A stretch of 64,000 nucleotides of DNA from Chaunax sp. Z400 (GCA_037577475.1 CM075192.1:8664908-8728907), one strand, 5' to 3'; shown: positions 23,296 to 37,544, counted from the stretch's first letter. Made by a program: numbers and translations. The notes: generated by a model from the sequence alone, not told the origin.

Positions 23296-23959
23296 CGAGG
23301 GATGAAGGAAGGCCCGAAACAAATGCAGTTAACTGGAAATATGAATGGTTTTATGTCATTCCAACATGATTTCATAAAATTTTTATTTTCTTTATTTTTT
23401 AAAAATGTTTTATGGTTCAGAGTAGCACATCAACACACTGAAGCCCCATCAAAGCTACTTTAAAACAGAGAAGCCATCATTAAATTCTTCTCACAAGGGC
23501 TGGGAATTCCAAACAAATCTGCTCTACTAATTAAAACCGCTAGGTAATTAATTGAAGAGCAATTAATCAGTGTTAGGTATTGAATCACTTAAGAATAACT
23601 TAACCGTGCAAAGCTGCAGCAACATTTGTGCATCTCTGAGACATTAGTTCAATATGTTATTCAGCGGTATTATTCCTCTTTATTAAGGAGTGACTGTGAA
23701 TAGCTTATGGCTCACCACTGGGTATTTTGATATGCTAGTTACAATAATAAGTAAATAATAACCAGAAGTTCTATCCACCCATCCATCTCTATAGGCACTT
23801 GATAAAGTGGAACCCTCTGTTCCAGTGTAGCGGCAAGAGTCAGTCTAGGTCCAGAGAAACTGAATTGAATGAATAAATAAATATTTTGTGTGTAATCATT
23901 ATTCTATACCTAGAAATAGCAAAAATTCATTTAATCATTAAATACGTTTAAAAAAAGAA

Positions 23960-24050
23960 AAGAAAATATGATTGTGAGAGTCAAACTTGGGTCACCTGCA
24001 TAAGAGCCGACTGTCGAAACAATTACACCGATAACCAATTACTGTACACA
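23960..24050 (-). repeat. Possible tRNA-like SINE relic, second copy
   Basis: On the minus strand, TTATCGGTGTAATTG is followed by CGACAGTCGGC and the B-box-like GTTTGACTCTC, resembling 15378-15440. Weak. Confidence 0.3.
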
Positions 24051-24341
24051 GTTCTTCAACAACAACTATTTGTATTATGCCGACAACGCTGGCAAGCCCT
24101 GCTCTTTGTAAACTGCTTTGTGGCTGAAAAATGATCTGGCTTGACATTGTTAAGTGAAACTGCCAATCAGTGTTATTTATTTATTTATCTAAGATGCTGG
24201 AATGCCTGTCTGTAGGCATCTGTTGGCGACGAGTGACACTACGCATCAGACAAAGTGTGTGTCAGAAACAAAACAGCACACATCCAAGCACACCTTTCTG
24301 ATAAATATAAAACATTTGAACTCCTCTCTAAAGCTCACTTT

Positions 24342-24644
24342 AGCCCCATTCTCACAGCTTTTTCAAGGCACGACTCGTGCGCCTCTATTCCGCCCCGATG
24401 TTCTGGTTGAATGCAATGAAGGCGTCTGTTTGTCCTGCCTCTGTGATAGCCGCGGAGGTAGCAACAGAGCCGAAACGCACATCTGTGTGAACGCGAGGTG
24501 TAGAGGCAGGATGGGGATGTGACGTTTTGACGACACAATGACGACCAGCTACACTTAGGCAGTACTATCCCCTCATGGAAAGCGATCTCCAGAAAAGCTG
24601 AGTTGAGTCGAGTCGAGCAGGTACCACGTAGTGGAAATGCGGCT
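24342..24644. mobile_element. MITE family A, copy 2 (deleted or mosaic)
   Basis: It begins AGCCCCATTCTCACAG and ends GTAGTGGAAATGCGGCT. The right arm (GCAGTACTATCCCCTCATGG, GAGTTGAGTCGAGTCGAGCA) matches copy 1. The left half does not, so this copy has either lost or exchanged its interior. No clean TAA duplication. Confidence 0.7.
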
Positions 24645-25332
24645 TCATTTGTCCTCCAAAAAGCCTTTCAACTGTGATGAGATATTACCCTGTCTTGTAT
24701 AAATTAGATTTTTAAATAACCACAGGCAGAGCAGGAGGTATTATTCACAGACAGTATTGTTTCCCTCTAGTTTAAATCCCTCTTATTTAAAACATTTACT
24801 AGGGTTCATTTAATTTATGATTCAGATACCCAATTTACTTGGATGGTGCTGAATGAATAGCCAATGTTAACCACTAAAATAAAACTTTAAATTGAGGAGA
24901 AGAATTTTGTATTTCATAAGCTTTCGTGGATTCATAGATTATTTTTCATTAACAAGGCAAGTGATTAAATAAAATGCTAAAAAGCTGTGTCTCTTGTGAC
25001 GAGTAGCACAGTGAGGTAGTGACAGCTCACAGGATCTATATTTACAACAGAGGCTGAGAATGGCTGACATGGTGAATTATGAGCTCCTGCTGATGCACTG
25101 TGATGTAGCCTCATCTGAAGTACTCAGGGCAAAACAATCACAGCGCATCAGTTCCTCTGATCCCAAGAGGACCGAGTTTGGATCTGAAAATACAAAATGG
25201 GCTTTTGATATGGTAATTGTCTTTCAACCACAGAGTGTCAGCTACATGCAGATCAGCCAAGGAGCCGAGCTAATAAAATGCCAGGGACTGCTGCTGTCGT
25301 GCGCGCATCAGTGTGCATGCAGAGTTTCTTAC

Positions 25333-25440
25333 TAATATTGTTGTGATGGTAAGAGTAGTGTTGAAGAGGGTGTCTGTCACATTGATCGATGGAAGCGGTC
25401 TCTCCATGGACAGTCCATCTTCTGAGTGCCACAGGCCGAT
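25333..25440 (-). CDS. grik4: grik4 exon: end of amino-terminal domain and linker to S1
   Basis: The exon is 108 nt (36 codons), phase 0 at both ends, from IGLWHSEDGLSM to NTTLTITTIL. It corresponds to the IGxWHxxDGLSM...NISDTLFNTTLVVTTIL stretch of GluK4, where the amino-terminal domain hands over to the ligand-binding domain. The VTDTLFNTTL segment carries sequons at NVT and NTT. The donor is GTAAGA. The acceptor is TTGTCTTTGCAG, immediately preceded by a very long TG repeat on the sense strand. Neighbouring introns are the two longest complete ones in the window (11.7 and 18.7 kb). Confidence 0.95.
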
Positions 25441-25577
<137 letters not shown>

Positions 25578-28020
25578 CAGTGCATGAGCTGGAAAGGAAA
25601 ATAGAAACAATAAGTGCTTAATTGCCTCCTTTATGACCTTCGCAAAGGACAGTTTAAGAAAGCAGCAGACAGATCATCATGTGTGAGACGTGGGATATCA
25701 AAAGTTTGTGAGACTGCAGGAGGAAACAAAGACAACATGTGTGTGGCTCCTTGAGGAGGGAACACAGGGCATGTGTTCAATCACAAGCAACAGAATGCAT
25801 TCATTAAACCAATTACCGGCAAATCGTGTGGTGCAGAGCCACATTCTCATTTTCATTACAGCTTGGGTGGGGAGTCATACCTCCACCTTGCTTTGAATCC
25901 ATCTAGGCCTTCTCCATCTCCTCCTTCATCCTGTTATCTGAAGTTTGTTGATCCCTACCATCAGAATGAAAATGAGCATTTCGTCAACTTGACATCTTTC
26001 TGCTTTCAGATACACATTCTTCTCAAGTTTATTCTATTGAAAGGAGAAGAGCTCTGTGATTTGCATGCTCTAATCTCAAAGGATATACAAGTGATATCTC
26101 AAGGATATACTCCTCTAATGGTTGTGAAAATTCTACAGGATTATTGAAATCTGTCCTAGTACTGCAGAAAGGGTAAAATGCATGCAATGCATAGTCTTCC
26201 AGTAAAAACTGTTTTTCTTGGTTTTAACATAAAAATTTATCTTTATTTGGTGAGATTTGATTTGATTATTTGGTCAGAGCTATCCATCACTGTTAACACG
26301 GTGATAACTATCAGCAAAATAATTTTCTGTCCTTATCTTTTATCTTCATAAGCTATCATTTCAGTTTTGTGGCTGATGCACAAACACTGTCAATGTCGAG
26401 AGTAAAAGGAGGAGTCGCTGTGTGTGCTGGAACAGAAGATAACCTTAGGATAAATCAAGATAACATGCAAAATGCATCATTTTATTAGTTTGTGTAACTT
26501 AAATTTACATAACCTATCTCCTTTTAGATCTAATATATGAGGAGTATTTAAGGTCAGCCTCCCCAAACTTCTTGTTGCCAATTAAAACACTGTTTTTGAT
26601 CATTTATATTCAAACACGGTAATCTACCTCATTATGCAAACATTGCCCGACTGTAGAGAAATAATAGCCCTTATCATAATATTCAACCACTTTCTATGAT
26701 AAATATTATATGGGAAGAGTAACTGAGAAAATACGATATCATTCAGTAGTGATGCATTACTGAGCTGGTTGATCCCATATCACTGGGAGGAGTTCTTTGA
26801 TCACATGCTAGAAAACCTTATTAACTACTCTTACTGGTTGGAGTCAGACCGGTGAGAATCAGTGACTGAAGCCTGGTTTAACCCTTCTGTTGGTTTCACC
26901 TCTAAAAAATGTAGTTAATTTCATCTGTTTGCCATTAAGTTCCATGACTTTGTTCACACATCTGAACACACAAAATCAATTTAGAGAGTTTTTATTAAAT
27001 TTTGGGTGTTTTATTGAAACACACATCCCTTTTTTGGCTTCCATGGCAAACCCCCACACAAACCTATCCCCAATAGACTTTTTACTCCATGGGAACCACA
27101 CCTGTTGGCAAATGTCAAAACTACCACAGCATTATTTCAATTACATTTATACACAATTCAACTATATACACACACACACGTTTTATACAAGTTTTATATA
27201 TAAAGCTTTTTTGAGACCTTGCTCACAGTTCGATCTGTGGCAGCATGATGTCCAAGCGATATGAGCTCAGGTCAATGAGGCCTACAGGCCAAAAATACAA
27301 CATATAAATATTACATAACGTGTAATGTTCACAAGAACATGAGCTGATAAAAAGATGAAACACAAAATTAGGTGATAATACATCTATTATTATGGATTTA
27401 TAATGAGCTAGAATGGAGTGGTCATTTTTGACTGGGAACACCAAACTAGTTAACAGGAAACAAACACAACAGGAGGGAAAAGACGACAGTAAACAAAACT
27501 GTAGTGAAATTATCAAGAGATTTAGATCCATTCATGTAGATCAGTGCCAACACTTGTAATCCATTTAACCGCTCTCCTAACGCTGACGACGGATTCTGAT
27601 GTCAGGAAGAGAGAACTTGCAGAATCAAATATTTCTTTGAGAGTATATGATCAAAAAATCTTCCCTTCCTTTTCTCCGGGAAAAAACATCACCCTGCTCA
27701 CACAAATAGACTTGTGCTACCCAAAGCCCTGAACAACACGCTCTGCTAATGATGGCCTCAGGAAAAAAGAGGGAGGAAATTTGAGCATACAGCGGTAAAA
27801 CACCCCCCCCCCCAACAAAGAAAAAAGAAATATGGTGTTCAGCAATCAGTGTACACAATCAGCTGAGTGTGAGGAGGTGGTGGGAGGTGGCAGTCTGTGG
27901 TCTGGTTGGGCTCAGCAGGTGTCACCAAAGGTCTGAGCATGGGGGTGACTGAGACGGTAATGGGACGGGGTGGCACCATGACTCCAGACCATGAGCGAAA
28001 GGTGGGGAGAGGAGGGAGGG

Positions 28021-28023
<3 letters not shown>

Positions 28024-28078
<55 letters not shown>
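28024..28078. repeat. (GT)n microsatellite
   Basis: About 27 perfect GT units preceded by a GGGAGG-rich stretch. Confidence 0.97.
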
Positions 28079-28080
<2 letters not shown>

Positions 28081-29192
28081 CAAGAAGCGAGATGAATCAT
28101 ATGGTGGTGGGGAAGGAAGTGGCCCTTTGGTGGCCCCGCCGTCAGCTCTCTTCCAGCTGGTGGATGAAGCTGTACTGTCTGTAAGTCACTTCAACTCACA
28201 GGAAGGGGGAGGTAAAAATCAGCTAATGTAAGCAGGAATGCATGTTTGGGAGGACGCTGTGACATTTGTCAAACTGAATGAAAACCTTTAATGCAATAAT
28301 TATTCTCAGTAATACTGTGCAATAAATTACACTTACTATTGAACTGCACAATAAACACAGGAGGACGCTCATTATATCGCACAAATAGGATGAAAAGATG
28401 AAAAAGCATTCAAAGGCTGGAGAGACATGAATACACAACAAATTCAATGGATGAAATATTAATCAGAGCACAGCACAGTTGCCATTAATCTGACAGCCTG
28501 GAGGGAACATCAGTAATCTTACATGTCATTTTTCTTGGAGCGCATATTGTACTAATTCTGTGGGTTGTACAATCTCTAAAGTGAAACAAACTGTAACATC
28601 ACATTAATACTAAACCAACAGCACTGAACCATTACATAAAACCTCATTAGACAAGCAGCAGAAGCCAAGAATCTAGACTCAGAAGTTGTTTTTTTTCCAT
28701 GCAGAAGAGGAAGCTGCATGTTACCAAGCACCAGACTGTTTCTGTACAAGAATATAAATAGCTGTGACTTAGTGCAGTGCAGCCGGCAAATCTAAGAAGC
28801 AAATTCAGACAAAGTTCATGCTGTTGAGTGCAGTATTTATTTTCCTGGGAGGTGGGAGGAAGAATGGGTTGATATAAGAGAGAGGGGAACAGGAGAGGAG
28901 CAAAAGTGAAAGACTGCGAGAGAAATACAAAGATGCAGGGGAATGTCAATCACTTAGCGGATAAGTGCAAGCGAATGGAAAAGAAAATCAATGAGAAAGT
29001 ATGAGGAGCAGTCAGCTAGGGAGCCACAACATAAGGTGGAGTTAACATGAGAAAGAGGCAGCAGCTAAGACACAGCAACTGAGAGACAGAGAAAAGCTGC
29101 AAATACAAGGAAGGGAGCCTCTATGAACCTTTTGTGAGCATAAAAATAAGAGCGAGAGAGCTTGGAAAAAAGAAAGATAGAGAGGCACACAT

Positions 29193-29195
<3 letters not shown>

Positions 29196-29253
<58 letters not shown>
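29196..29253. repeat. (GA)n microsatellite
   Basis: About 29 GA units within a longer purine-rich stretch on the + strand (about 28880-29260). Confidence 0.97.
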
Positions 29254-29256
<3 letters not shown>

Positions 29257-30207
29257 TGGCAACAAGTAGAACGACACAGATGGACCCTCAGATGAATTAC
29301 CCCGGGTTCGTTCTGCAACCTTGAATTACAGCATGAGGAAAAGATTAGAGGGGCTGCTCAGTGAAGCGTCACGATTGGATGATTTTCCTGGCGGAAAAAA
29401 AATGCTGCATCCAATAGGGTGTGCCGAGACTGCCCCATGACAGATGCATCCATCACATATGAGAGAAGCAATAGCTACCATTATCAAGCATAATGTCGTA
29501 CAGCCCACTTACACCAAGGCATTCAGGTGTCACCGTGCTGCAAATGAGTCGAGGACCAAAATGTGTGTGTGTGTGTGTTTCTTACTGTGTGCTTTTATAT
29601 ATGCATGCCTGTTTGCAGAAGCACAATATACCCATGAGCCTCAGAGGATGGACTGTTATTGCTCTTATAGCAACATTAAGCTTGATGATAATATGCTGAA
29701 ATAGTGTAGATACTGTTTCCACCCATTGACAGACATTACTACCGGCAATGAACAGAGGACAGCTATATTTAGAGTGCAAACACTCTGCCTCACAATGATC
29801 ACATTGTTCAAATGACAAGCGAAGGCATTGTATTACTGTGGATAACTGTCATGCATGATTCTCTATGGAGTAGTGAGTGGGAAAAATGTGCTATCTCTGC
29901 ACAGAAGCTCTCTGTGGTATGACTCATCATCAACAGGTATGAAACTAATCAGGGTGTCGCCATAGACAAACATCATGGGACACTCAGGCACAGGAGCTTG
30001 CCACTATAAAGTAAAGAGAGGACTGCACACAGTTGTGACTGCGCAGCTAATAGAAGAGAAGGAGCCACAGACCTGTGGTAATGCTATTCTTGCAATAATC
30101 CTGCAATTACTTCCTGCAGTTTAAAAAGCTTGAAAGTGGAGAAAGCAAAGTGTGGAAAACATCTACCTGGCAACACTTCAGAAAATCTATTAATGACCAA
30201 ACTAAGC

Positions 30208-30885
30208 CAGTGTTTCTCAACCTTTTTTAAGTCATGGCAAGTATGCAAAATTTGGAGTCACCTCAGTCTGAAATGTATTTAAAAACGTACACTCCCATCC
30301 CTCTGATGGCCAACACATGCACACAATATGGGGTTATTGAGAGAGAGGGGCGTGAATGTGACATACTATCAGTGGGAAACCTGAGCCTGGGGGGATGCAC
30401 CCAACTGCTCTACTCTGTCAGACACTTAACTCCTGCTCCACAGCCCTCAGTCACTCCCTGTAGTTGTTCTTGATGTAAGTTAGGCTCCAAAAGCTCAGTT
30501 CACACAAATATGTTATCGAGAATGGCAGAAGAATTGAGATCATGCTGTACTGGAAATTATTGGGTCCCCCGGTGATATCCAAACCTGTCCAAAGCCATGT
30601 CTTTAAATTGTATTTTCTTCCCTGATCTCTCCCAGTTGCTCCAGTGCCAGCAGTGTCAAGTCTTTTTCAGCTTTACAGTGCACACGAACTCCAAGGGTGA
30701 CGGACGCAGTCAAAGATTCGCAGATTGTTGAGAATCTTCAGATGTTGAGAGATAAGGTCAGAAAGTATGGTGCTGTTTGAATGTTCACTGCAAAAGTGAA
30801 ACGTGTCAAGCTCACCCTGCTCCACAAAGGAGCGCCAGAGCATGAGTTCAGATCTGAAGCCACACAATTTGTCAGACAAGGTGAG
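30208..30885 (-). mobile_element. hAT transposon fossil, 3' part
   Basis: The + strand edge CAGTGTTTCTCAACCTTTTT is the typical hAT terminal repeat. On the minus strand a decayed transposase runs toward it. At 30673-30879 SDKLCGFRSELMLWRSFVEQ then GELDTF...ILSDLISQHLK resembles ZBED5-type hAT transposases. At about 30420-30540 ILLPFSITYLCELSFWSL then IKNNYRE matches the hAT C-terminal dimerisation motif (LLPF-TTYLCE-GFS-L--IK-KYR). Stops and frame changes are present. The 5' half and second terminal repeat were not found. Confidence 0.8.
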
Positions 30886-33800
30886 AAGATTTTTTTCCTT
30901 TGCTTTTCATTTTAGCTTTCTAAATAGCCGGCCAAGCACACATGTTCTGTGCACAATTGAGCATTTGAAATCAATTCTGCACATGCAGAATTTTCTTTTT
31001 TTTAGGGATATTTTGAATTTTTCTTTTAACTTGTTCAGTCAGCCTACAACCTTCCCCCATGGAAGCTAGCAGACGGCCGCACGTAGCAACAAGCTATGAT
31101 GTTCTGCTAACATTTCCTTGGATAGAATCATAGAATCAAAAATATAGGGGTATATAACATAGGAGCAGTGGTGGTGAACCTCATAATGCATCACCATAAA
31201 TGGAAGTTGTAGTGGGTAGTATTACTCAGTCATTACGGACATGATGATGTGACAACATTTATGGCAGCTACAAATTGCTGAGTACAAGGACACCACTAAA
31301 ACGTCTGTTTTAAATTATGCATATGGTGCATCTTGAAGGCTCCGCAGCAAGAATATACTGTTTAGTGTTAAATACTCCTCCACAGTGTTCAGGTGAGGTG
31401 GGAGTGGGATCAGTTGGAAGAATTAATTTCGCTTGACTGCAGAAAAATGTAGCTTTATTATCTTTTATGTCTTTTTAATGTCTATGCATAACGATTTTTG
31501 TTACTCTTACTCCACTGCATGAGTTTGACGAAAGATAATGTATGTAGTTTACAGCATGCATGCACAAAATAATAGAACAATAATCACAATGGATGTGATA
31601 TCAGTTAAAGAATCTAACACGACTGCTGGGAAAACAGACTTTGAGCATGAATCAGTCTGTACCCAGCAGAGAAAACATATGAAGCAATATCTATAAGGTT
31701 GAACTGCAGCCAAGGCTGTACTGGAGATACATTATCAAGAGCCTTAGCGGGAATTTAAGGATGTACTTGGCAGACTGATAAAAACAGAGGCAAACTTGCA
31801 GGCAGAGGCACTCAGGCACACACATAAATTTGCATGTACATGCATATTACACACACATACACACACACACGCATACACAGTCTCAACCAGCCTTGAAATC
31901 CGTTAAGACTGGGGGATCTTGCAAAACAGCTCATCCATTCTGCTTTTGATCTTTTCCCCATCTCCAGCCTGCAAAGAGCAAACTGAGGAAAACAAAAGAG
32001 GAAAGGGGACTGCTGTATGTCTCTGAGAGACCAGACAAAGGAGAGAACCAGAGACCCACAGAGGATGCCGGTGTGTGTAGACTAGTGATGTGAGCTTTTG
32101 CTTCAGCTAATTCAATATGACTATATGTAGTCGCAGATAACTTTGAGCCGTTTGAAGATTCAATATATACTGAGCAACAGCAGAAAAGCATAATAAAAAA
32201 AAAAAATTTCCTTTCACCTAATCTACGGAAAACAAACAAACATGTGATTCACTGAAATGGCTTTTTTAAGTACCCACAACCAAAAAATGTTAAATCATGA
32301 ATAACCATCATTTAGTCATAACAAAGCCATAACAATCATTGGTGCATTTCAGAGTAAACGATGGTGTTGGTGAGATTTTTTTGTGCATGATTGAAAATAC
32401 CTGGCCAAGGCGATAAAATCCAGGGTCTGATTGATGTCCTAACAACTGATGATGCCACGGCTTCTGCAAAACTTACACGACCAGGCATTTGGGATGCTGT
32501 GAATGCTGATGGCCAGAACTCAGCAGACACGTGTAGCACAGATGTTAACACTGATTTGATTTGTAGACATTCAGGGGAAGGCGGAGGTCTGGAGGCAGAA
32601 TGTGTCAAAAGATCACCAATATGACTTGTAAAATTATGCTGCCCTGCTCTAATCCATTCTGTTCATACTTTGAAACTAACAGCTGAATAGTGCAGATGGC
32701 ACAGAGTGGCGGAGTCGCCACTGTTACATCCCTGCTCACAATGACTGTGTGTGTCAATGTGTGTGAGTCTGAAGAAACTAGAAAATTTGTGCCCCCACTA
32801 CAGAAAAAAAAACCCTGAATTTGAGCAAACTGACATGAAAACGCAGCAGTTCAAATTTGCATAAGAATGTAACAATAAGCAACTAATTATGAGATGCACA
32901 CCTTCAGAGCCATGGCAAAGTATGTGTGAAATTACAATGAGTTCTGTGTGGTATTTTTTTTTTTTTTTTGAGTGGATAGACTAGTCCTTTTGTGCCCCCT
33001 TTGGGCCGGGGACCCCCAGTAATTTTTGCCTTCAAAATTACTCTGATTTGAATAAAACTAAACTCGACACTTGCTTCTCAAAGCTATAGCCAAATCACCT
33101 TACACAGTACATGAATGCACATGTTGTACAAGGCATTCAAGTCAAACCCATTCATGTGAGATCAGATATTGTAATTATACTTTCAAAGCAAAAGAGGTAA
33201 AGATCATTTATGAATTGTGAATCGCATTCATCTGAATTCGAGAAAATGAAATGAGAAGAAATCTGAAAGTGACTTTGGCTAGAAGACAAATTCATATCTT
33301 CTCTGACCTCCAGGACTGTCTGCAGCACTCAGGACAATTAATAACAGAGGCAGCTTTGTTTGCAATAAACTGGAGGAAACAAAGCCACTCATAAAATGAT
33401 CCATGGCTTTGTGACTCAGCATCACTGACATTAGTACGAGGGTATATGGCTTTTACGTTGTAACTAAACTTAATATAACGGTTTCTTGCATCGCAGCACT
33501 TTTTCTGAGCAGTGTTGACATAAAATCAGTGTATATTGAACACAGAGCAACATTAACACCGCAGAGATTAAAGCAATATAAAAGGAGCTACCACAGGGAG
33601 CACTAAACATAAAATAACATGCAATAATAAGCATGCAAAAAGGTTGTTTGAGGAAGCGATGGAAAGGATGTTACTGAATTCACACTTAATTTGAGTATCC
33701 AGGCACATGACTCCTAAAGTCCCTGCTGGAAAGGCACCGAGAACCTTCAAGTCTTCTCAATCAAATGAGCTGAACGAGGGGAAAAACTGGCAGTAAAAAG

Positions 33801-34309
33801 ACGTGAGAGAAAAAGTTTAATGAATGAGCCTCAAACATTCATGTGGTCTAACAGGCTGTGGCAACAAGCTGAATGAACGCAACACTTAAACTGGCACCAT
33901 TTACAACAGTATAATACTAACAACAACACCTCACCGGAATGCTGACTCCTGATGATAACAAAGAAATAATGCAGAACTCATGCAGAAACTCAGGCTTCAT
34001 ACCATACTATTTCATTACTCCTGCCTACAAATAGCAGTTTTCTCTTCTATTATTGTACCCACATAGTCAATATTGCACACTTCCTTTGTTGACTACCGGA
34101 TTGGATGCTATGGAGAATGTTGTTCATTTGGAGTTTGAATTTCAATGGCATTTTATCAGGTTTTCCAAAACAATTTAGCCTTTAAGAAGTATATAGAATG
34201 ATTCATGGCAAAACTCCATTTACATTCCATCAGTTTTCGTCCCTAGAAGGAAACATGTTCAAATTTAACAGCTGGAGGAGATCAGAAAACCTTCTCAGTC
34301 AGATACTAA

Positions 34310-34583
34310 GGGTGCGTTCACACTTGGCAAGTTTGGTTTGATTAAAGCAAACTCTGATTGCACCATTAGTGCGGTTCATTTGAACAAGTGTGAACTCTGC
34401 CATCCGAACCTGTTTACACACAGAACAAGCGCATCGAGACCCATCTGTTCGGGGGGTCTCGGTCCGCCGCCAAACAAACTCTGGTGCAGTTCGACTAATG
34501 GTTGAGGATATGAACTGCTGTCTCCTTGCAGCACACCTTTGTTTGAGGACCAAGGGAATCAAACTACAAGTGTGAATGCACCC
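34310..34583. mobile_element. MITE with 17-bp inverted ends and TAA target duplication
   Basis: The left end GGGTGCGTTCACACTTG and the reverse complement of the right end (GGGTGCATTCACACTTG) differ at one base in 17. TAA flanks both sides (34307-34309 and 34584-34586). Length is 274 bp, non-coding. The GGGTGCNTTCACAC end is shared with the element at 21132-22006, so the two belong to one Harbinger-type group. Confidence 0.88.
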
Positions 34584-37544
34584 TAAGTCTAACCTTAGTG
34601 GCAGTAGCTCAAACTCCAGCTCTTGCATTTTAGACCTCATTCATTTATCAGACGTGGTAAAGATGTCCTCAGCTCTGCTGGAGCCTGAGGCGAAGGAAGA
34701 GATCCAAGCCATGTCATTGTTGTCCTGAGCTCCACCAGGCTCCTACGATGTCCAGGGAAAGAAAAATGGGTGGAAGCAGTCTTGAATCTGTCAACCTGCA
34801 GTGCACCACCCACATCTCTCAACCTCTCACATTTCACCTTTTCTCCTCGCTCTACCTCACGACACTTGTCCCTTTCTCTCCTCCCTTCCTTCACTCACAT
34901 TGAAAAAGTGGAAAGAAATTGTACTGAGTGTATCTGTATCAGCAGCAGTGGGGGCAGCCAGAGTAATGGTGTTTTCAGAAATGGGGTGGAAGCATAGAAA
35001 AGGGGAGGGCAAGAAAAAAGCAGATTGCCGTAATAAACAGAGGAACCGAGCTGACAGGAAATATATAAATCCAATAGAAAACAGAAAGTGATTGAATGGG
35101 CACTTTCACTCTTTAACTGCAGGAAGTCTTGTGTAAATAACACAGCTCAAATCATTGCTTGCAAATTGAAGTGGTGCCCACGCAGTATGTGTGTGTCCGA
35201 GATTGTGTGCGAGCATATTCCAGGTATTCAGTGTTCCCTAAGGGACGGGGAGGCAGACGTGGAAAAAAAAATGCGTCTCCTTGATTTCACCACCTCCATC
35301 ACTCGGCTCCCCTCCAAAGACCTCGACACAAGGACACCTTAGGGTGAACTTTTCTTTAGAGAAATATCATCCGGCTGTGGATGCTAAAATGATAATTCAG
35401 GAAATTGAAAGAAATGCAGTAGGATATTTTTGACCAAGATTGACGAAGGGGCCATATTTGCAAAAATATGTACAATATGAATTAGAAAATGGGTCAAAAT
35501 GTGTGGACGGAAGAAAAAACAATATCCAACAAGGATCCTGCATGTCTATTTACATCAGATGAACAAATGGCTCTCACTGCAGCTGCAGCTGCAGAATAAA
35601 TACAACATCTATTCAGGAGGCAAAATAATCAAATGAATTTGATTGTGGTGTTGAAAATGCCTGGAGTGTCCCTCTACTTGAGCTAGAACCTAATCACAGC
35701 TTTGTACTTATGTAATTCACTCTTAATGGTGCGGCAAATGTAATTTACCCTGAAAAAATAATGACTTAGGACATTTTTCTATTTAAACTGTCAGGGGTTG
35801 TTTGGGCGGCTTGCACTTTCGCCCAGAAAGAGTATTTCCATTAATCTAATGGAGGTGTGGGGAAAAAAAGGTTTCTTTATGGAATTACAATTTGTAGATC
35901 AGAGAAGAAGTTTTGATTTCATTTCTCTGTTGTTCTTTTCGTCTCTCTCTCTCAGGTGGCCACCATTATAAAGTGCCACCATTATGAAACGATTATGATA
36001 AGTGAATCTCTTCTCTCCAGAAATTGGTCAAGAGTGTTTGCCGCTTACCAACCCCCTGCAATGTTGCATGTGCATGTGGTATGTGCAAACACACACACAT
36101 GCATAAGAAATGCAGTGTTACAGCATAGCAATCTCCCTCTCTCATGTATTTTCACGAAACAAAGCCTAGTGCTGTAACAGGCAACAGCTTGCTTACCCCA
36201 AATGGGAATAATTGCTCATTTTACAGCCTCCTCCAATTAAGAGGCTTTCTGCTGTCAATGAGCTCCACACAGAAAAAAAGAGCCAGTTCACTAAGGCCGG
36301 GGGGCTTACAGGCTACAGAGAGGCTGGACTGCTCTATCAGTATGGTGTGTGCTGTGCTACAGCTTGCTGGCTGCCTGCAGTGTGTTGGTTTTGGAAAAAG
36401 ACTCGCGCCTCTGCTAAACATGCATAGATGGCGGTGGGCTCGATGTGTGTGTGTGACTGTGTGCAGAGCCGAGAAGAACATTAAAAGCATGCATGCAGAT
36501 GAATACACACAGAGGCACATGCACACTCTAACCTGCTGTCAGATTAGTCAGCTGTCCTGCAGCTGCCACGGCCCAGTAGCTCAATAAAGCGGCAACAGCT
36601 CTCATACTTTTGAACCAGCAGAACAGAAAATGTTGTCATCTACTCTAACACCAAGGGTGTGACTCAGGAAACTGCTCCGTGTTTTAATGATCCTGATGAG
36701 GAGAGAGCAGTGTGTGCACTCAGAGGAGCAGGTTGAATTATATTAGCCATTAAAAAATATGTCTATGTAGAATGATTCTGTTTTACAGCGAACCACCGAT
36801 GTTCATCCCATCTGGAAAATATACAATCAGAAACACATTAGCGGTTACACACACCCACACACACACACAAGCCAAGTTAGTTACTTGCATTAGGCTGTTT
36901 TATCTAGCTCATTACACTGGTTTATGAATAGAAGTAGCGAGAGGATATAGACAATTCCATAGATTACATTCCTTTAATAATAATAATTAATAATAATGAT
37001 ACTATTAGTCACTGTAAGGAGAAATAGGTGTAAAGGTCAATGTTGTTGACTTAACTATTAGGTGTGGTGACAGAAATGTTGAAACTTCCACATGACATCC
37101 CACCTCCATCCCCATCCTCTTCCTCCTACTTGTCTCACAATTTAAAAAATTTTTTTTAACCTGTCCTGTCCGGCAACCTCGACATGCAGTATGAAGATCT
37201 GGGTGCCTTACAGTGCCAGACAGGTTTTGCTCTGCAAAGGAGGAGTCTATCATACTCCTCCTGTTGCATAATCTGCATTTTATTTAGTATTGAATTAGAC
37301 GAGGCGACCGGTCCGGGGTGGGGCAGTGGAAAGAAAGGGAGAAACAGAAACAGCAAGAGGTTGAGGAGACAAGGGAGACAACCACAATAACAGCAAACAA
37401 ACAACAACAATAACAATAACAGCAGTGATATATATATATACAATAGCATTAACATTATAACTGTGTAACCTTGTTCACCTTATTGTGCGTGTGTGTGTGT
37501 GAGAAAGATTGTCACTGGATGTGGTTTTAAGTGGGAGGTCGTTA

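Larger units (their letters stand above)
13627..25332 (-). other. grik4 intron, 11.7 kb, transposon-rich
   Basis: It holds two copies of a MITE (13.7 and 24.3 kb), a Tc1 relic (15.8 kb), a LINE relic (17.6 kb), a Harbinger-type element with an inner SINE (21.1-22.0 kb), and CA repeats at 14.45 and 23.24 kb. Stretches 18.0-21.1 kb and 22.0-23.2 kb show nothing recognisable. An AT-rich stretch near 23520-23620 has several TAATTA-type motifs. Confidence 0.8.

Noticed and set aside
32391..32624. 77-aa + frame with protein-like composition (GQGDKIQGLIDVLTTDDATA)
   Set aside because: Looks plausible in composition but no family recognised, no splice signals and no neighbouring exon.
35575..35600. 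CTGCAGCTGCAGCTGCAG palindromic run
   Set aside because: Only three units; too short to claim as a functional element.
36144..36587. 147-aa + strand open frame
   Set aside because: No domain, no splice structure, and an overlapping frame on the other strand is equally open.
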